From: Oscillospiraceae bacterium
GTDB taxonomy: Bacteria; Bacillota; Clostridia; Oscillospirales; Ruminococcaceae
Length of the DNA stretch: 12,272 bases
Direction of reading: 5' to 3'
Assembly: GCA_029062865.1 (NCBI GenBank)
Contig: JAIDPG010000064.1
Location: forward strand, 1 to 12,272
Shown: positions 1 through 7,103 of the stretch, piece after piece
How positions within the stretch are numbered: the first letter of the stretch is position 1
Layout of the letters: every line of letters starts with the position of its first letter
Translations under genes and position numbers: made by a program
Notes under the pieces: generated by a model
Database searches by the model: none
What the model saw: only the letters and a program-made list of their open reading frames with translations
Told to the model about the DNA's origin: nothing

Positions 1-100
1 ACAGAGTGCTGTGAACCATGTCAGGCGGGGAACCGAGCAGCATTAAGCGGATTTCTTTGTGTGCCGCAGCAAGTCTGCTTCCATGATCGGGGGCATTGTT
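1..100 (+). ncRNA. ffs: Signal recognition particle RNA (3' portion, 5' end outside window)
   Basis: This is the RNA scaffold of the signal recognition particle, which binds Ffh and targets membrane proteins. The conserved domain IV hairpin is visible. GTCAGG (20-25) forms the 5' side of the internal loop, CGG (26-28) pairs with CCG (33-35) around a GGAA tetraloop (29-32), and AGCAGC (36-41) forms the 3' side. Upstream, TGCTGTGAACCAT (7-19), and downstream, TGTGCCGCAG (60-69), also match bacterial SRP RNA by recall. The 5' arm lies before the window, so size class cannot be told. The 3' end is approximate; no clear terminator follows. Lying just upstream of dnaX is the usual Firmicute arrangement. 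Confidence 0.9.
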
Positions 101-131
101 TAGAGGTAAGAGCGCGTTACGGCGCGGATTT

Positions 132-136
132 GGAGG
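132..136 (+). promoter_or_regulatory. dnaX ribosome binding site
   Basis: GGAGG lies 8 bases before the TTG at 145-147. It decides the dnaX start, because the frame stays open upstream to a GTG at 61 that falls inside the SRP RNA. Confidence 0.8.
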
Positions 137-144
137 TTATTACT

Positions 145-1956
145 TTGTATCTTGCGCTGTACAGAAAATACCGTCCGCGGACGTTTGACGATGTTATCTC
201 TCAAGAGGAGATAACGACCACGCTGAAAAATCAGGTGGCGAGCGGCACGGCGGCTCACGCTTATTTGTTTACGGGCTCGCGCGGGACGGGCAAAACCACC
301 TGCGCGAAAATTATGGCGATGGCGGTGAACTGCCTTGATCCTCAAAACGGAAACCCCTGCCTTGAATGCGAGCGCTGCCGTGAGATCATGGACGGCGAGG
401 CCACCGACATTGTGGAAATGGACGCGGCTTCAAACAACAGCGTAAACGACGTTCGGCGGCTTCGCGACGAGGTTGCTTATACTCCCGTCAGCTGCAAATA
501 CCGCGTGTACATCATCGACGAGGTGCACGGGCTGTCAAAGGACGCGTTCAACGCCTTGCTGAAGACGCTTGAGGAGCCGCCGGAGCACGTCAAGTTTATT
601 CTGGCGACGACGGAAGTTCATAAAGTCCCGACGACGATTTCCTCGCGCTGCCAGCGGTTTGAGTTCAAGCGCGTGGGGATTGCGGAGAGCACAGAGCGGC
701 TTTTGCGCGTTGCCGCGCAGGAGAACGTCGAGCTTGACCGCGACGCGGCGGAGCTTATCTCGCGGCTTTCCGACGGCGGGATGAGAGACGCGCTTTCTGT
801 TCTCGACCGATGCGTTTCGGCGGGAGAGCGCATTACGACCGCGATCGTCCGCGAATACGCGGGCGTTTCGGACAACGCGCACTTATTCGGCATTGCGGAA
901 ACCGTTGCGCGGCAGGACGCGGCGGGCTGTATTCGGCTGCTGTCCGAGCTTCACAAGAATTCCAAAGACCTAGCGGTGGTTATTGACGAGCTTTCGGGGC
1001 TTTACCGCGACCTGATGATTTACAAAACCGCGCCGGACGCGGTCGAGCTGTTGTCGGCGCTGCCCGATGATCACCCCAAAATCGCCGGGATCGCGGGGCT
1101 TTACGAGCTTTCGGACATTCTCCGCTGCCTGACGCTTTTACAGCAATGTGCGGACAATATCGGGCGAACCAAGCAGCGCAAGACCTTAGCCGAGATGTGC
1201 CTTGTGAAGATGTGCCACAGCGAGGTGTACGCGGATTCGGGCAGTTCGCGCCCGGCTGTCGGCGCAAAGCCGCCCGCTTCCGATATAAAGCTTGTGCCGC
1301 CGAAGGTTGATTTCGTGCCGAAATCCTACGAGGAGATGTCGGAGCGGGAGCGTTCAATGGCGCGCCGCACCGAGGAGCTTCTCAAGCAGACGACCGAGAA
1401 GATAAAGGCGGCGAGTCAGCCTCAGCAGGAGCCCGAAAAGCCCGCGGAGGAAGCTCCGGAAGCGCCTGTTTCCGAGCCGCCTCAATCGCAGGAGCCTCCC
1501 CCCTGGGAGGACGCTTCTCCGAATCCGCCGGAGGACAGCTTTTTTTCCAACGATTATCCGATAGAGGAAAAGCCCAAAATCAACGAGCCCGAAGCTCCCA
1601 AAGCTCCGGAAATTCAAGAGCCCGAAGCTCCGAACGAAATCTCGGACGAGCAGTGGCAGACAGCGGTTTCCAAGCTTGGCGTTATGCACGCGACGATGCT
1701 GGCGGGGTCAAAGGCGCGGCTTTCGGGGAGGCTTCTGGACGTATTCACAAGCAACAAAATGCTGTTGGAGAACGCCAAGGACGAGGAGCTCGCGAAGGTC
1801 GAGGAAATGATCTGCGGGGCGCTGGGGTTTAAAATCACGCTCAGAATCAACGCGGAGGATGGCGGCGCTTCCGAGCAAGAGGAGCAGAGCAAGCTGGACA
1901 GTCTGCTGGGCAAGGCTCGCGGGCTTGGGATAGAGGTTCAAAGCAAAAACGAATAA
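145..1956 (+). CDS. dnaX: DNA polymerase III subunits gamma/tau (clamp loader ATPase)
   Basis: DnaX is the AAA+ motor of the clamp loader that places the sliding clamp on primed DNA and ties the replicative polymerase to the fork. From the TTG start the protein is 603 residues and begins with the family-typical ALYRKYRPRTFDDV block. Walker A GSRGTGKTT is at 44-52. Zinc-binding cysteines are at 63, 72, 75 and 78. Walker B IIDEVH is at 123-128. A sensor-1 LATTE and the SRC arginine-finger motif follow. After the collar domain comes a Pro/Glu/Ala-rich linker (about 420-515) and a conserved C-terminal tau-type domain. An unusual TTG start is supported by GGAGG 8 bases upstream. Co-oriented with ybaB, 22 bases downstream. 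Linker DNA carries a 14-bp direct repeat (1585-1598 and 1618-1631). Confidence 0.96.
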   Translation: MYLALYRKYRPRTFDDVISQEEITTTLKNQVASGTAAHAYLFTGSRGTGKTTCAKIMAMAVNCLDPQNGNPCLECERCREIMDGEATDIVEMDAASNNSVNDVRRLRDEVAYTPVSCKYRVYIIDEVHGLSKDAFNALLKTLEEPPEHVKFILATTEVHKVPTTISSRCQRFEFKRVGIAESTERLLRVAAQENVELDRDAAELISRLSDGGMRDALSVLDRCVSAGERITTAIVREYAGVSDNAHLFGIAETVARQDAAGCIRLLSELHKNSKDLAVVIDELSGLYRDLMIYKTAPDAVELLSALPDDHPKIAGIAGLYELSDILRCLTLLQQCADNIGRTKQRKTLAEMCLVKMCHSEVYADSGSSRPAVGAKPPASDIKLVPPKVDFVPKSYEEMSERERSMARRTEELLKQTTEKIKAASQPQQEPEKPAEEAPEAPVSEPPQSQEPPPWEDASPNPPEDSFFSNDYPIEEKPKINEPEAPKAPEIQEPEAPNEISDEQWQTAVSKLGVMHATMLAGSKARLSGRLLDVFTSNKMLLENAKDEELAKVEEMICGALGFKITLRINAEDGGASEQEEQSKLDSLLGKARGLGIEVQSKNE

Positions 1957-1978
1957 ATTAAAAACGGAGGACACATTT

Positions 1979-2329
1979 ATGAAATCAAGACTTCCACAGG
2001 GATATGCAAACAGCGGCAACGCCAATATGAATCAGATGGTGCGCAAGGCGCAGAAGATGCAGGAGGACATCACGCGCGTTCAGGAGGAGCTTGAGCAGCG
2101 CGAGTTTACGAAGCAGGTTGGCGGCGGCGCTCTTGAGCTTGTTATGACGGGCGACAAGAAGCTGAAGTCCGTAACTCTGAAGCCCGAGGTTGTTGACCCG
2201 AACGACATTGAGATGCTTCAGGATCTCATCATCAGCGGCGTAAACGAGATCATTCAAGAGATAGAGGACGTCGGTGCGGCGGAGATGGAGAAGGTTACGG
2301 GCGGAGTTTCGCTTCCCGGGCTTATCTGA
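1979..2329 (+). CDS. ybaB: YbaB/EbfC family nucleoid-associated protein
   Basis: Small dimeric DNA-binding protein of the YbaB/EbfC family, thought to coat the nucleoid; in most bacteria it is encoded between dnaX and recR. The 116-residue length is normal. A short basic N-terminal tail leads into the long helix MNQMVRKAQKMQEDITRVQE. The conserved core GGGALELVMTGDKKLKSVTL follows, then VDPNDIEMLQDLI and the C-terminal GGVSLPGL signature. The ATG has CGGAGG with GGAGG at 1966-1970, 8 bases upstream. The gene is 22 bases after dnaX and is presumably co-transcribed with it. Its last 56 bases may be overlapped by the comEC-like frame that follows. Confidence 0.95.
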   Translation: MKSRLPQGYANSGNANMNQMVRKAQKMQEDITRVQEELEQREFTKQVGGGALELVMTGDKKLKSVTLKPEVVDPNDIEMLQDLIISGVNEIIQEIEDVGAAEMEKVTGGVSLPGLI

Positions 2330-4346
2330 TTTCGCTTTGTCAGGCTTAATCGAGAGAGACAAAGCCGCCTTGCTTTCGCTGCCCTTTGTGAGGACGGCGC
2401 CGTTTGCAGCGGCGGCGATGCTGACGGTATTTTTCGGCGGCGGTTTGACGAGCGCGATAGTTTTCGCTCTCGCGTCCGCCGCCTTGATTTATTTGTTGGC
2501 GAAGAAGAAAACGGCGTGGCTTTCCGCAGCGGCGGTGATGCTAGGCGTGCTTGTTATGATGCGGTATATGGCGGGATTTTACCTGCCTGTGCGGGCGTTT
2601 GCGGGAAAGACGATAAGCACGGAGATAAGCGTTACGGAGATAACTAAGCGCTACGGGCAATCGGAGGAGCTTATCGCGAGGGCGAAGCTAGGAGGCAAGT
2701 CCGTGAAGCTTCGGCTTTTGAGCGGGGAGGTTCTTCTTGAAGACCACCGCGCGGCGGTAACTATCGAGCTTGACGCGGCGCAGCCGACGGTTAAAGACCT
2801 CGCGCAGGGGATTTTGCTTTCGGGCGAGATTACGGAGATCGGCGAGGCGGAATTTCTCGGGTTTTCGTTCGCGAGCGGCTTTCGGGCAATTCGCGGCAGC
2901 TTTTACGGCGCTCTCGCGCGAAACGTTTTCGGCGAGAGTGGCGAGCTTGCGTCTGCGATGCTTTTCGGCGAGGACGAGTGGCTTTCCCCGCAGAGCGCGG
3001 AATACTTGCGCGTGAGCGGCGCGGCGCACTACACTGCCGTTTCGGGAGCGCACTTTGCGGTTTTCGCGGCGGCGCTGCTTTCGATAATTCCGCAGAAACG
3101 CCGCAAGGCTCGGCTTTTGGTCTCGTTATTATTCGCGCCCGCGGGGCTGTTGTTTTACGGCTTTTCGCTGTCCGTTCTGCGCGCTTCGGTGATGTTTTTC
3201 ATTTACAGTCTGGGGCTTTTGCTTCACAAAAAAGCGAACACTTTGAACTCGCTTTGCATTGCGCTCACCGTAATCCCGCTGATTTCGCCGCCCGCTATTC
3301 TGGACGCGGGGTTCTGGATGTCGGTTTTGGGCGTATTCGGCGTTGGGGTTATTGGTCCCGAAATCGCGGCAAAGCTGTGCGAATTCATCAAGGAAAAGCC
3401 CGACACGGTAAAGCGCGTGCTCACGCCGATTATCACGACACTTGCCTGCTCGCTTTGCGCGGTTATCTGCACCGCGCCGATAAGCGCTTTTGTATTCAAG
3501 TGCGTCGCGCCTGTCGGGGCGATCACGTCTATTCTGCTTGCGCCTTTAATGGCGGTCGCGATGACGTTTATGCTTTTACTTGGGGCTATTCACGTGCGGT
3601 TATTTGCTGTGCCGATTGACTGGGCGATGAGGCTTGCCTCGTTCATTATAAAGCTCTTCGGGAAAATGCGCGTGCTTGTGATTTCGATGGACTTCCGCGG
3701 CGCGTGGATCCCGGCGGCGGTTCTCGCAATAATCGTGACGCTTTGTGCGTTCTGTGATATGAAGATTTTTGTGCGGCTTGGGAAGATCGCTCTGGCGCTG
3801 CTGATTATAATTCCGGTGATTTCGGCGATTAAAGTCGCTAATCGCCGTGAAATCCGCTTTATCGGGAGCACCACGTCCTCCGCCGCTATAATTCTCGACG
3901 GGAGCTCAGCTCGATTGTACATTTCGGGCGGTGGCGACGGGTTATCGCAAAGCATATCCGGAGTTCTGCGCGAGTGTGGGGCTACGAAAATCACAGCGCT
4001 TTACGCGCCCGATTTGGACTACGGCGGAGCGCTTGCGGTTCGCGCGCTTTCGGACATGGTTCCGATAAGCGAGATCCACTCCAATGAGATTGCCGCGGGG
4101 CTTTTACCGGAGCGACCCGTGGATTTGGAGACCTCCCGCGTGGTTGAGATAAACGGCATTACGATAGGCTCGGCTTCCGCTGCCGATGTGCCCTCCGGTG
4201 TGGATATTCTTCTGTACTCCGGGCGCGTTGACAAGATTACCGAGAGTCCCGCGCGGGTGGCGGTTTACTTTACCCGCGAGGAGAAGGAGCTGCCCGGGAA
4301 CTTTCACAATCCTCGCGTGGACGAGGAGTTTTGCGTTAAATATTAG
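2274..4346 (+). CDS. comEC: ComEC/Rec2-type DNA internalisation protein with degenerate C-terminal domain
   Basis: ComEC forms the inner-membrane channel that takes single-stranded DNA into the cell during natural transformation. Up to 690 residues. Hydrophobic segments lie near the N-terminus (about 43-100). The Competence-domain block AMLFGEDEWLS...SGAAHYTAVSGAHFAVF matches the family motif (G-x-AH-x-x-AVSG-x-H). It is followed by many membrane segments to about residue 520. The C-terminal region (from about 525) is shaped like the family's metallo-beta-lactamase-like domain. However, the usual SHxDxDH motif reads APDLDY (578-583) and the usual DVGQG is FIGST, so metal ligands are missing. 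The start is uncertain: GTG 2274 has GAGG 6 bases upstream but overlaps ybaB by 56 bases; TTG 2337 and GTG 2388 lack a Shine-Dalgarno. Competence in this organism is not shown by this gene alone. Confidence 0.85.
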   Translation: MRRRWRRLRAEFRFPGLSDFALSGLIERDKAALLSLPFVRTAPFAAAAMLTVFFGGGLTSAIVFALASAALIYLLAKKKTAWLSAAAVMLGVLVMMRYMAGFYLPVRAFAGKTISTEISVTEITKRYGQSEELIARAKLGGKSVKLRLLSGEVLLEDHRAAVTIELDAAQPTVKDLAQGILLSGEITEIGEAEFLGFSFASGFRAIRGSFYGALARNVFGESGELASAMLFGEDEWLSPQSAEYLRVSGAAHYTAVSGAHFAVFAAALLSIIPQKRRKARLLVSLLFAPAGLLFYGFSLSVLRASVMFFIYSLGLLLHKKANTLNSLCIALTVIPLISPPAILDAGFWMSVLGVFGVGVIGPEIAAKLCEFIKEKPDTVKRVLTPIITTLACSLCAVICTAPISAFVFKCVAPVGAITSILLAPLMAVAMTFMLLLGAIHVRLFAVPIDWAMRLASFIIKLFGKMRVLVISMDFRGAWIPAAVLAIIVTLCAFCDMKIFVRLGKIALALLIIIPVISAIKVANRREIRFIGSTTSSAAIILDGSSARLYISGGGDGLSQSISGVLRECGATKITALYAPDLDYGGALAVRALSDMVPISEIHSNEIAAGLLPERPVDLETSRVVEINGITIGSASAADVPSGVDILLYSGRVDKITESPARVAVYFTREEKELPGNFHNPRVDEEFCVKY

Positions 4347-4418
4347 GGATTTCGCTGCACAAGCAAGTTACTAAATAGCAAGCGCCACACCGGAGGGTGA
4401 GCGTTTCCTCGCGCCCTT

Positions 4419-4473
4419 GTTTTCGCCTTTGGCGAAAACCGCCGCTTCGCGGCGAATTTGCCTTCGGCAAATT
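4419..4473. repeat. Three abutting perfect hairpins in the comEC-recR gap
   Basis: Three perfect inverted repeats sit head to tail with no base between them: 4419-4439 (9-bp stem, TTT loop), 4440-4454 (6-bp stem, TTC loop) and 4455-4473 (8-bp stem, TTC loop). All three close a pyrimidine triloop with a C-G pair. No T-run follows, so this is not a standard intrinsic terminator. Just upstream, CACC/GGTG (4388-4391, 4396-4399) pair around GGAG, and CAAG/CTTG (4379-4382, 4416-4419) could close a larger stem. It may be a dispersed repeat, an RNA-processing or stability element, or part of a small RNA. The rest of the 192-base gap shows only the recR ribosome binding site. Confidence 0.75.
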
Positions 4474-4538
4474 GCGGGTGCATCAAAGGCGGCTCGGCTA
4501 GGGGAATTCACAAATCACAAAACGAAAGGAAAATTGAA

Positions 4539-5135
4539 ATGTCGGAGTTTGTATCTCTGCCACTGGCGTTGGCGGCGGAGCAGTTTGCGAAGCTTCCCGG
4601 GGTCGGGATAAAAACCGCGCAGAGGCTGGCATATTATGTGCTGAATTTGCCCGAGAACGAGGTTAAGGCGTTTGCGGAGAATATCGTGAAGGCGCGGCAG
4701 AGCGTGCGGCTTTGCGTGTGCTGCCAGAATTTCACCGAGCGCGAGACCTGCGAGATCTGCGCGGACGAGAACCGCAAGCGTGAGCAGATCTGCGTTGTGG
4801 AGTCGCCGAAGGACGTTTCGGCGTTTGAGCGCGCGGGCGGCTACGACGGGCTGTATCACGTGCTGCACGGGCTGCTGTCGCCGATGGACGGCATCGGCGC
4901 GGAGGATATCAAAATCAAGGAGCTGATAGCAAGGCTCGGCAATGTGAAAGAGGTCATTATGGCGACAAACCCCACCGTCGAGGGCGAGGCTACCGCGATG
5001 TATATCGGGCGGATTATCAAGCCTATGGGAATTAAAGTCACGCGGCTCGCCTACGGCTTGCCGGCGGGCAGCGCGCTGGAATTCGCCGACGACGTGACGC
5101 TTGTCAAGGCGTTTGAAAATCGAAACGAGATATAA
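4539..5135 (+). CDS. recR: Recombination mediator protein RecR
   Basis: RecR works with RecO and RecF to load RecA on gapped single-stranded DNA. The 198-residue length is the family norm. The helix-hairpin-helix KLPGVGIKTAQRLAYYVL is at 18-35. A zinc finger uses C59, C62, C71 and C74. The Toprim domain begins near QICVVESPKDV (83-93), followed by HGLLSPMDGIG and ATNPTVEGEATA. The C-terminal GLPAGSALEFADDVTL block is typical. I chose ATG 4539 because AAAGGA lies at 4525-4530, 8 bases upstream, and the protein then begins where RecR proteins usually do. The open frame extends back to 4458, into the hairpin cluster, but that extension has no family match. Last gene of the plus-strand block, ending 5 bases before the terminator hairpin. 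Confidence 0.96.
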   Translation: MSEFVSLPLALAAEQFAKLPGVGIKTAQRLAYYVLNLPENEVKAFAENIVKARQSVRLCVCCQNFTERETCEICADENRKREQICVVESPKDVSAFERAGGYDGLYHVLHGLLSPMDGIGAEDIKIKELIARLGNVKEVIMATNPTVEGEATAMYIGRIIKPMGIKVTRLAYGLPAGSALEFADDVTLVKAFENRNEI

Positions 5136-5174
5136 AAAAAGCGGAGGCATTTTTGATGCTTCCGCTTTTTTTTT
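5134..5174. terminator. Bidirectional rho-independent terminator between recR and the ABC ATPase gene
   Basis: A 10-bp stem (5141-5150 with 5156-5165, loop TTTTG) is flanked by seven A's on the left and nine T's on the right, so either strand ends in a U-run. The pair 5146/5160 is a G·U wobble in plus-strand RNA and an A·C mismatch in minus-strand RNA, so termination should be slightly better for recR. Convergent genes end on each side, at 5135 and 5177. Confidence 0.93.
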
Positions 5175-5176
5175 AT

Positions 5177-5839
5177 TTAAATTATCTCGCCGTCTAAAAT
5201 CTCAATAACTCTCCCGCACTGCTCGGCTACCCGCGGGTCGTGCGTTACGATAATGATCGTCCGCCCCTCGGCGTTCAGCTTCTTGAAAACGCCCATAATT
5301 TCCTCGGAGGTTTTTGTGTCGAGAGCGCCGGTCGGCTCGTCGGCAAGGATAAGCGACGGCTCGTTGACTATCGCCCTCGCTATCGCGACGCGCTGCTTCT
5401 GTCCGCCCGAGAGCTTGCTGACCGGCTTTTTCGCGAACTCCTCCATACCCACCGACTTCAGCGCGGAAAGCGCGAGCTCGCGGCGATTCGGCTTTTTCTT
5501 CTTCGCGAAATTCAGCGGGAGCATTACATTTTCCAAGGCGGAAAAGTCCTCGATCAGCGCGAAATCCTGCATCACCATTCCGATTTTCTCATTGCGGATT
5601 TTCGCGATCTGCCGCTCGGAAAGCTGCTTTACAAGCGTGCTGTCGATTTTGTACTCGCCGTCCTGATAGTTGTCAATGCACGCAAGAATGTGCAGCAGCG
5701 TGGATTTCCCCGCGCCGGATTTTCCGATGACCGCCGCCATTTCGCCGTCCTCGATCTTCAGCGAAACGTTTTTCAGCGCGGTGAACGCGTTGCTCTTTTT
5801 GGGATTGTAGGTTTTTGTAACGTTTGAAATTTCTATCAT
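5177..5839 (-). CDS. ABC transporter ATP-binding protein (MacB/LolD-type)
   Basis: Cytoplasmic ATPase that powers the two permeases encoded just upstream on the same strand. 220 residues, normal for the family. Walker A GKSGAGKST is at 39-47, the Q-loop glutamine at 91, the signature LSGGQ at 143-147, Walker B LILADEP at 163-169 followed by the D-loop TGALD, and the H-loop histidine at 200. All catalytic residues are present. The overall sequence resembles the MacB/LolD/FtsE subgroup, which partners FtsX-like permeases. AGGAGG (5845-5850 complement) is 5 bases before the ATG and overlaps the stop codon of the preceding permease. The gene is last in its operon. The substrate cannot be read from this subunit. 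Confidence 0.94.
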   Translation of the reverse strand: MIEISNVTKTYNPKKSNAFTALKNVSLKIEDGEMAAVIGKSGAGKSTLLHILACIDNYQDGEYKIDSTLVKQLSERQIAKIRNEKIGMVMQDFALIEDFSALENVMLPLNFAKKKKPNRRELALSALKSVGMEEFAKKPVSKLSGGQKQRVAIARAIVNEPSLILADEPTGALDTKTSEEIMGVFKKLNAEGRTIIIVTHDPRVAEQCGRVIEILDGEII

Positions 5840-5849
5840 ATTATCCTCC

Positions 5850-7103
5850 TCACTCGGATTGCAATAACGCTTTGGGCGTTGTGGAGCGCAGCATCAGCAG
5901 CGGCATTATCATCGAGAAAACGAGATACAGCGCGAGAATTCCCAGCAGCGAAAGCACCAGCCCCGCGTTGAAGATTATCGTAATGGTTTTTGACAGCGGC
6001 GTAAGGCTCACGACAAACAGCGCCGCCACGGAAATGACCAGCGCCGCAACACCCGTAATCAGCGCCTGGAGCAGATTTACGACCGCGCATTGCTGCCACC
6101 GCAAGCCCAGAACGTAATATTTCGCGTAGTCCTTTAAGCGGCGGCGCGTCGCAATCGCGGAGACGCTTATCGCGCTTACTACCAGCAAAATCAACAGTAT
6201 AACGATTACGGGCATTAGCGTTAAAAGCTCGTCACGCAAATAAATCTTGCTATTTTCGTTCAGGTCATTGAGGTCGTCAACTACCATTCCGTTAAGACCC
6301 CCGGCAAGCATTGCTTTTTGTTTTATTTCCTCATCGGGAGTGTCGTCGTTAAATAAGAAAAACGCGCAGTCTGTTCGGGTTTGGAGTTCGGGGAAAAGCT
6401 GCCCGAGCGCTTCCGAGGATGAAATCATCGTAGGTCGGTTAGGGTGATTCAAATTATACGAATTCGGGGTATCGAAGAGATAACGGAATGTATCGCCGCT
6501 TCCGTCTCGCGGGCGATGATATCCGAAAATTTCAGAATTTCCTTCAACGATCCCGACGATCTCCACTTCTATAATGCGCCTGTCAGGGTATTGCACCACA
6601 TCTAAAACAAGCGTATCGCCAACTCTCCAATCAGTTACGTAATTGTCTGTGACGACAGCCTCCAGCTTGTCCGAGCCCTGTTTTATCCATCGACCGCTTT
6701 TAAGCCTCGGCTTGCATTTCGAGAGAAGCTCGTTGTCGTAAAAGCTTATTGGTATAGCGCTTCCGCTTGTAATAGGATAATCAATCAGACCCGCGGCGTC
6801 CGCAGCTTGCACGGAGACTACGCTGTCGGCATTTACGCGGGTGTTAAGCGCGTCCTCGGAATAGAAAATACCCTCGAGCAAATCGACGTCCAAATCCCTC
6901 GCTCCCAGCAGGGGATCAAAAACAATATAAAATCCCTTTTGCGAAAGAAAACCCTTTACCGCGTTATAAGAAACGTAACGTATGCTTATCGCGGAGATCA
7001 TGACGGCAGAAACAAGGAAAACCGCAATCAGCTGAACAAATCCGATAATATTTATGACAACATCCTTTTTAAGATTATGCAAAGCGGTATTAAACAGCGT
7101 CAT
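5850..7103 (-). CDS. FtsX/MacB-type ABC transporter permease (second of two)
   Basis: Integral membrane subunit of the putative transporter. 417 residues from the chosen ATG. One membrane segment lies near the N-terminus (about 15-41), then a large external domain of roughly 255 residues, then three membrane segments near 297-319, 347-367 and 379-404. This is the classic four-segment FtsX/MacB layout. The cytoplasmic loop after segment two (TRRRLKDYAKYYVLGLRWQQ) fits the coupling region that contacts the ATPase. The start is ATG 7103, because GGAG at 7111-7114 is 7 bases upstream; a GTG two codons earlier is too close to it. The start lies inside the end of the preceding permease gene. The external domain was not recognised as a known substrate-binding fold. 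Confidence 0.85.
   Translation of the reverse strand: MTLFNTALHNLKKDVVINIIGFVQLIAVFLVSAVMISAISIRYVSYNAVKGFLSQKGFYIVFDPLLGARDLDVDLLEGIFYSEDALNTRVNADSVVSVQAADAAGLIDYPITSGSAIPISFYDNELLSKCKPRLKSGRWIKQGSDKLEAVVTDNYVTDWRVGDTLVLDVVQYPDRRIIEVEIVGIVEGNSEIFGYHRPRDGSGDTFRYLFDTPNSYNLNHPNRPTMISSSEALGQLFPELQTRTDCAFFLFNDDTPDEEIKQKAMLAGGLNGMVVDDLNDLNENSKIYLRDELLTLMPVIVILLILLVVSAISVSAIATRRRLKDYAKYYVLGLRWQQCAVVNLLQALITGVAALVISVAALFVVSLTPLSKTITIIFNAGLVLSLLGILALYLVFSMIMPLLMLRSTTPKALLQSE

Noticed and set aside
61..144. Extended N-terminus of dnaX from GTG 61
   Set aside because: It overlaps the SRP RNA, lacks a Shine-Dalgarno at that start, and the 28 extra residues precede the normal DnaX N-terminus.
1585..1631. 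14-bp direct repeat in the dnaX linker as a functional element
   Set aside because: It encodes repeated Glu-Pro-Glu-Ala-Pro in a low-complexity linker, which explains it.
2978..3619. Plus-strand open frame of 213 codons inside comEC in another frame
   Set aside because: Arg/Ala-rich translation typical of a GC-rich shadow frame; comEC motifs run through the same DNA.
4419..4473. Hairpin cluster as a CRISPR array or intrinsic terminator
   Set aside because: The stems differ in sequence with no spacers, and there is no T-run after the last stem.
4515..5150. Minus-strand open frame of 211 codons opposite recR
   Set aside because: Antisense shadow of recR; it would also begin inside the terminator hairpin.
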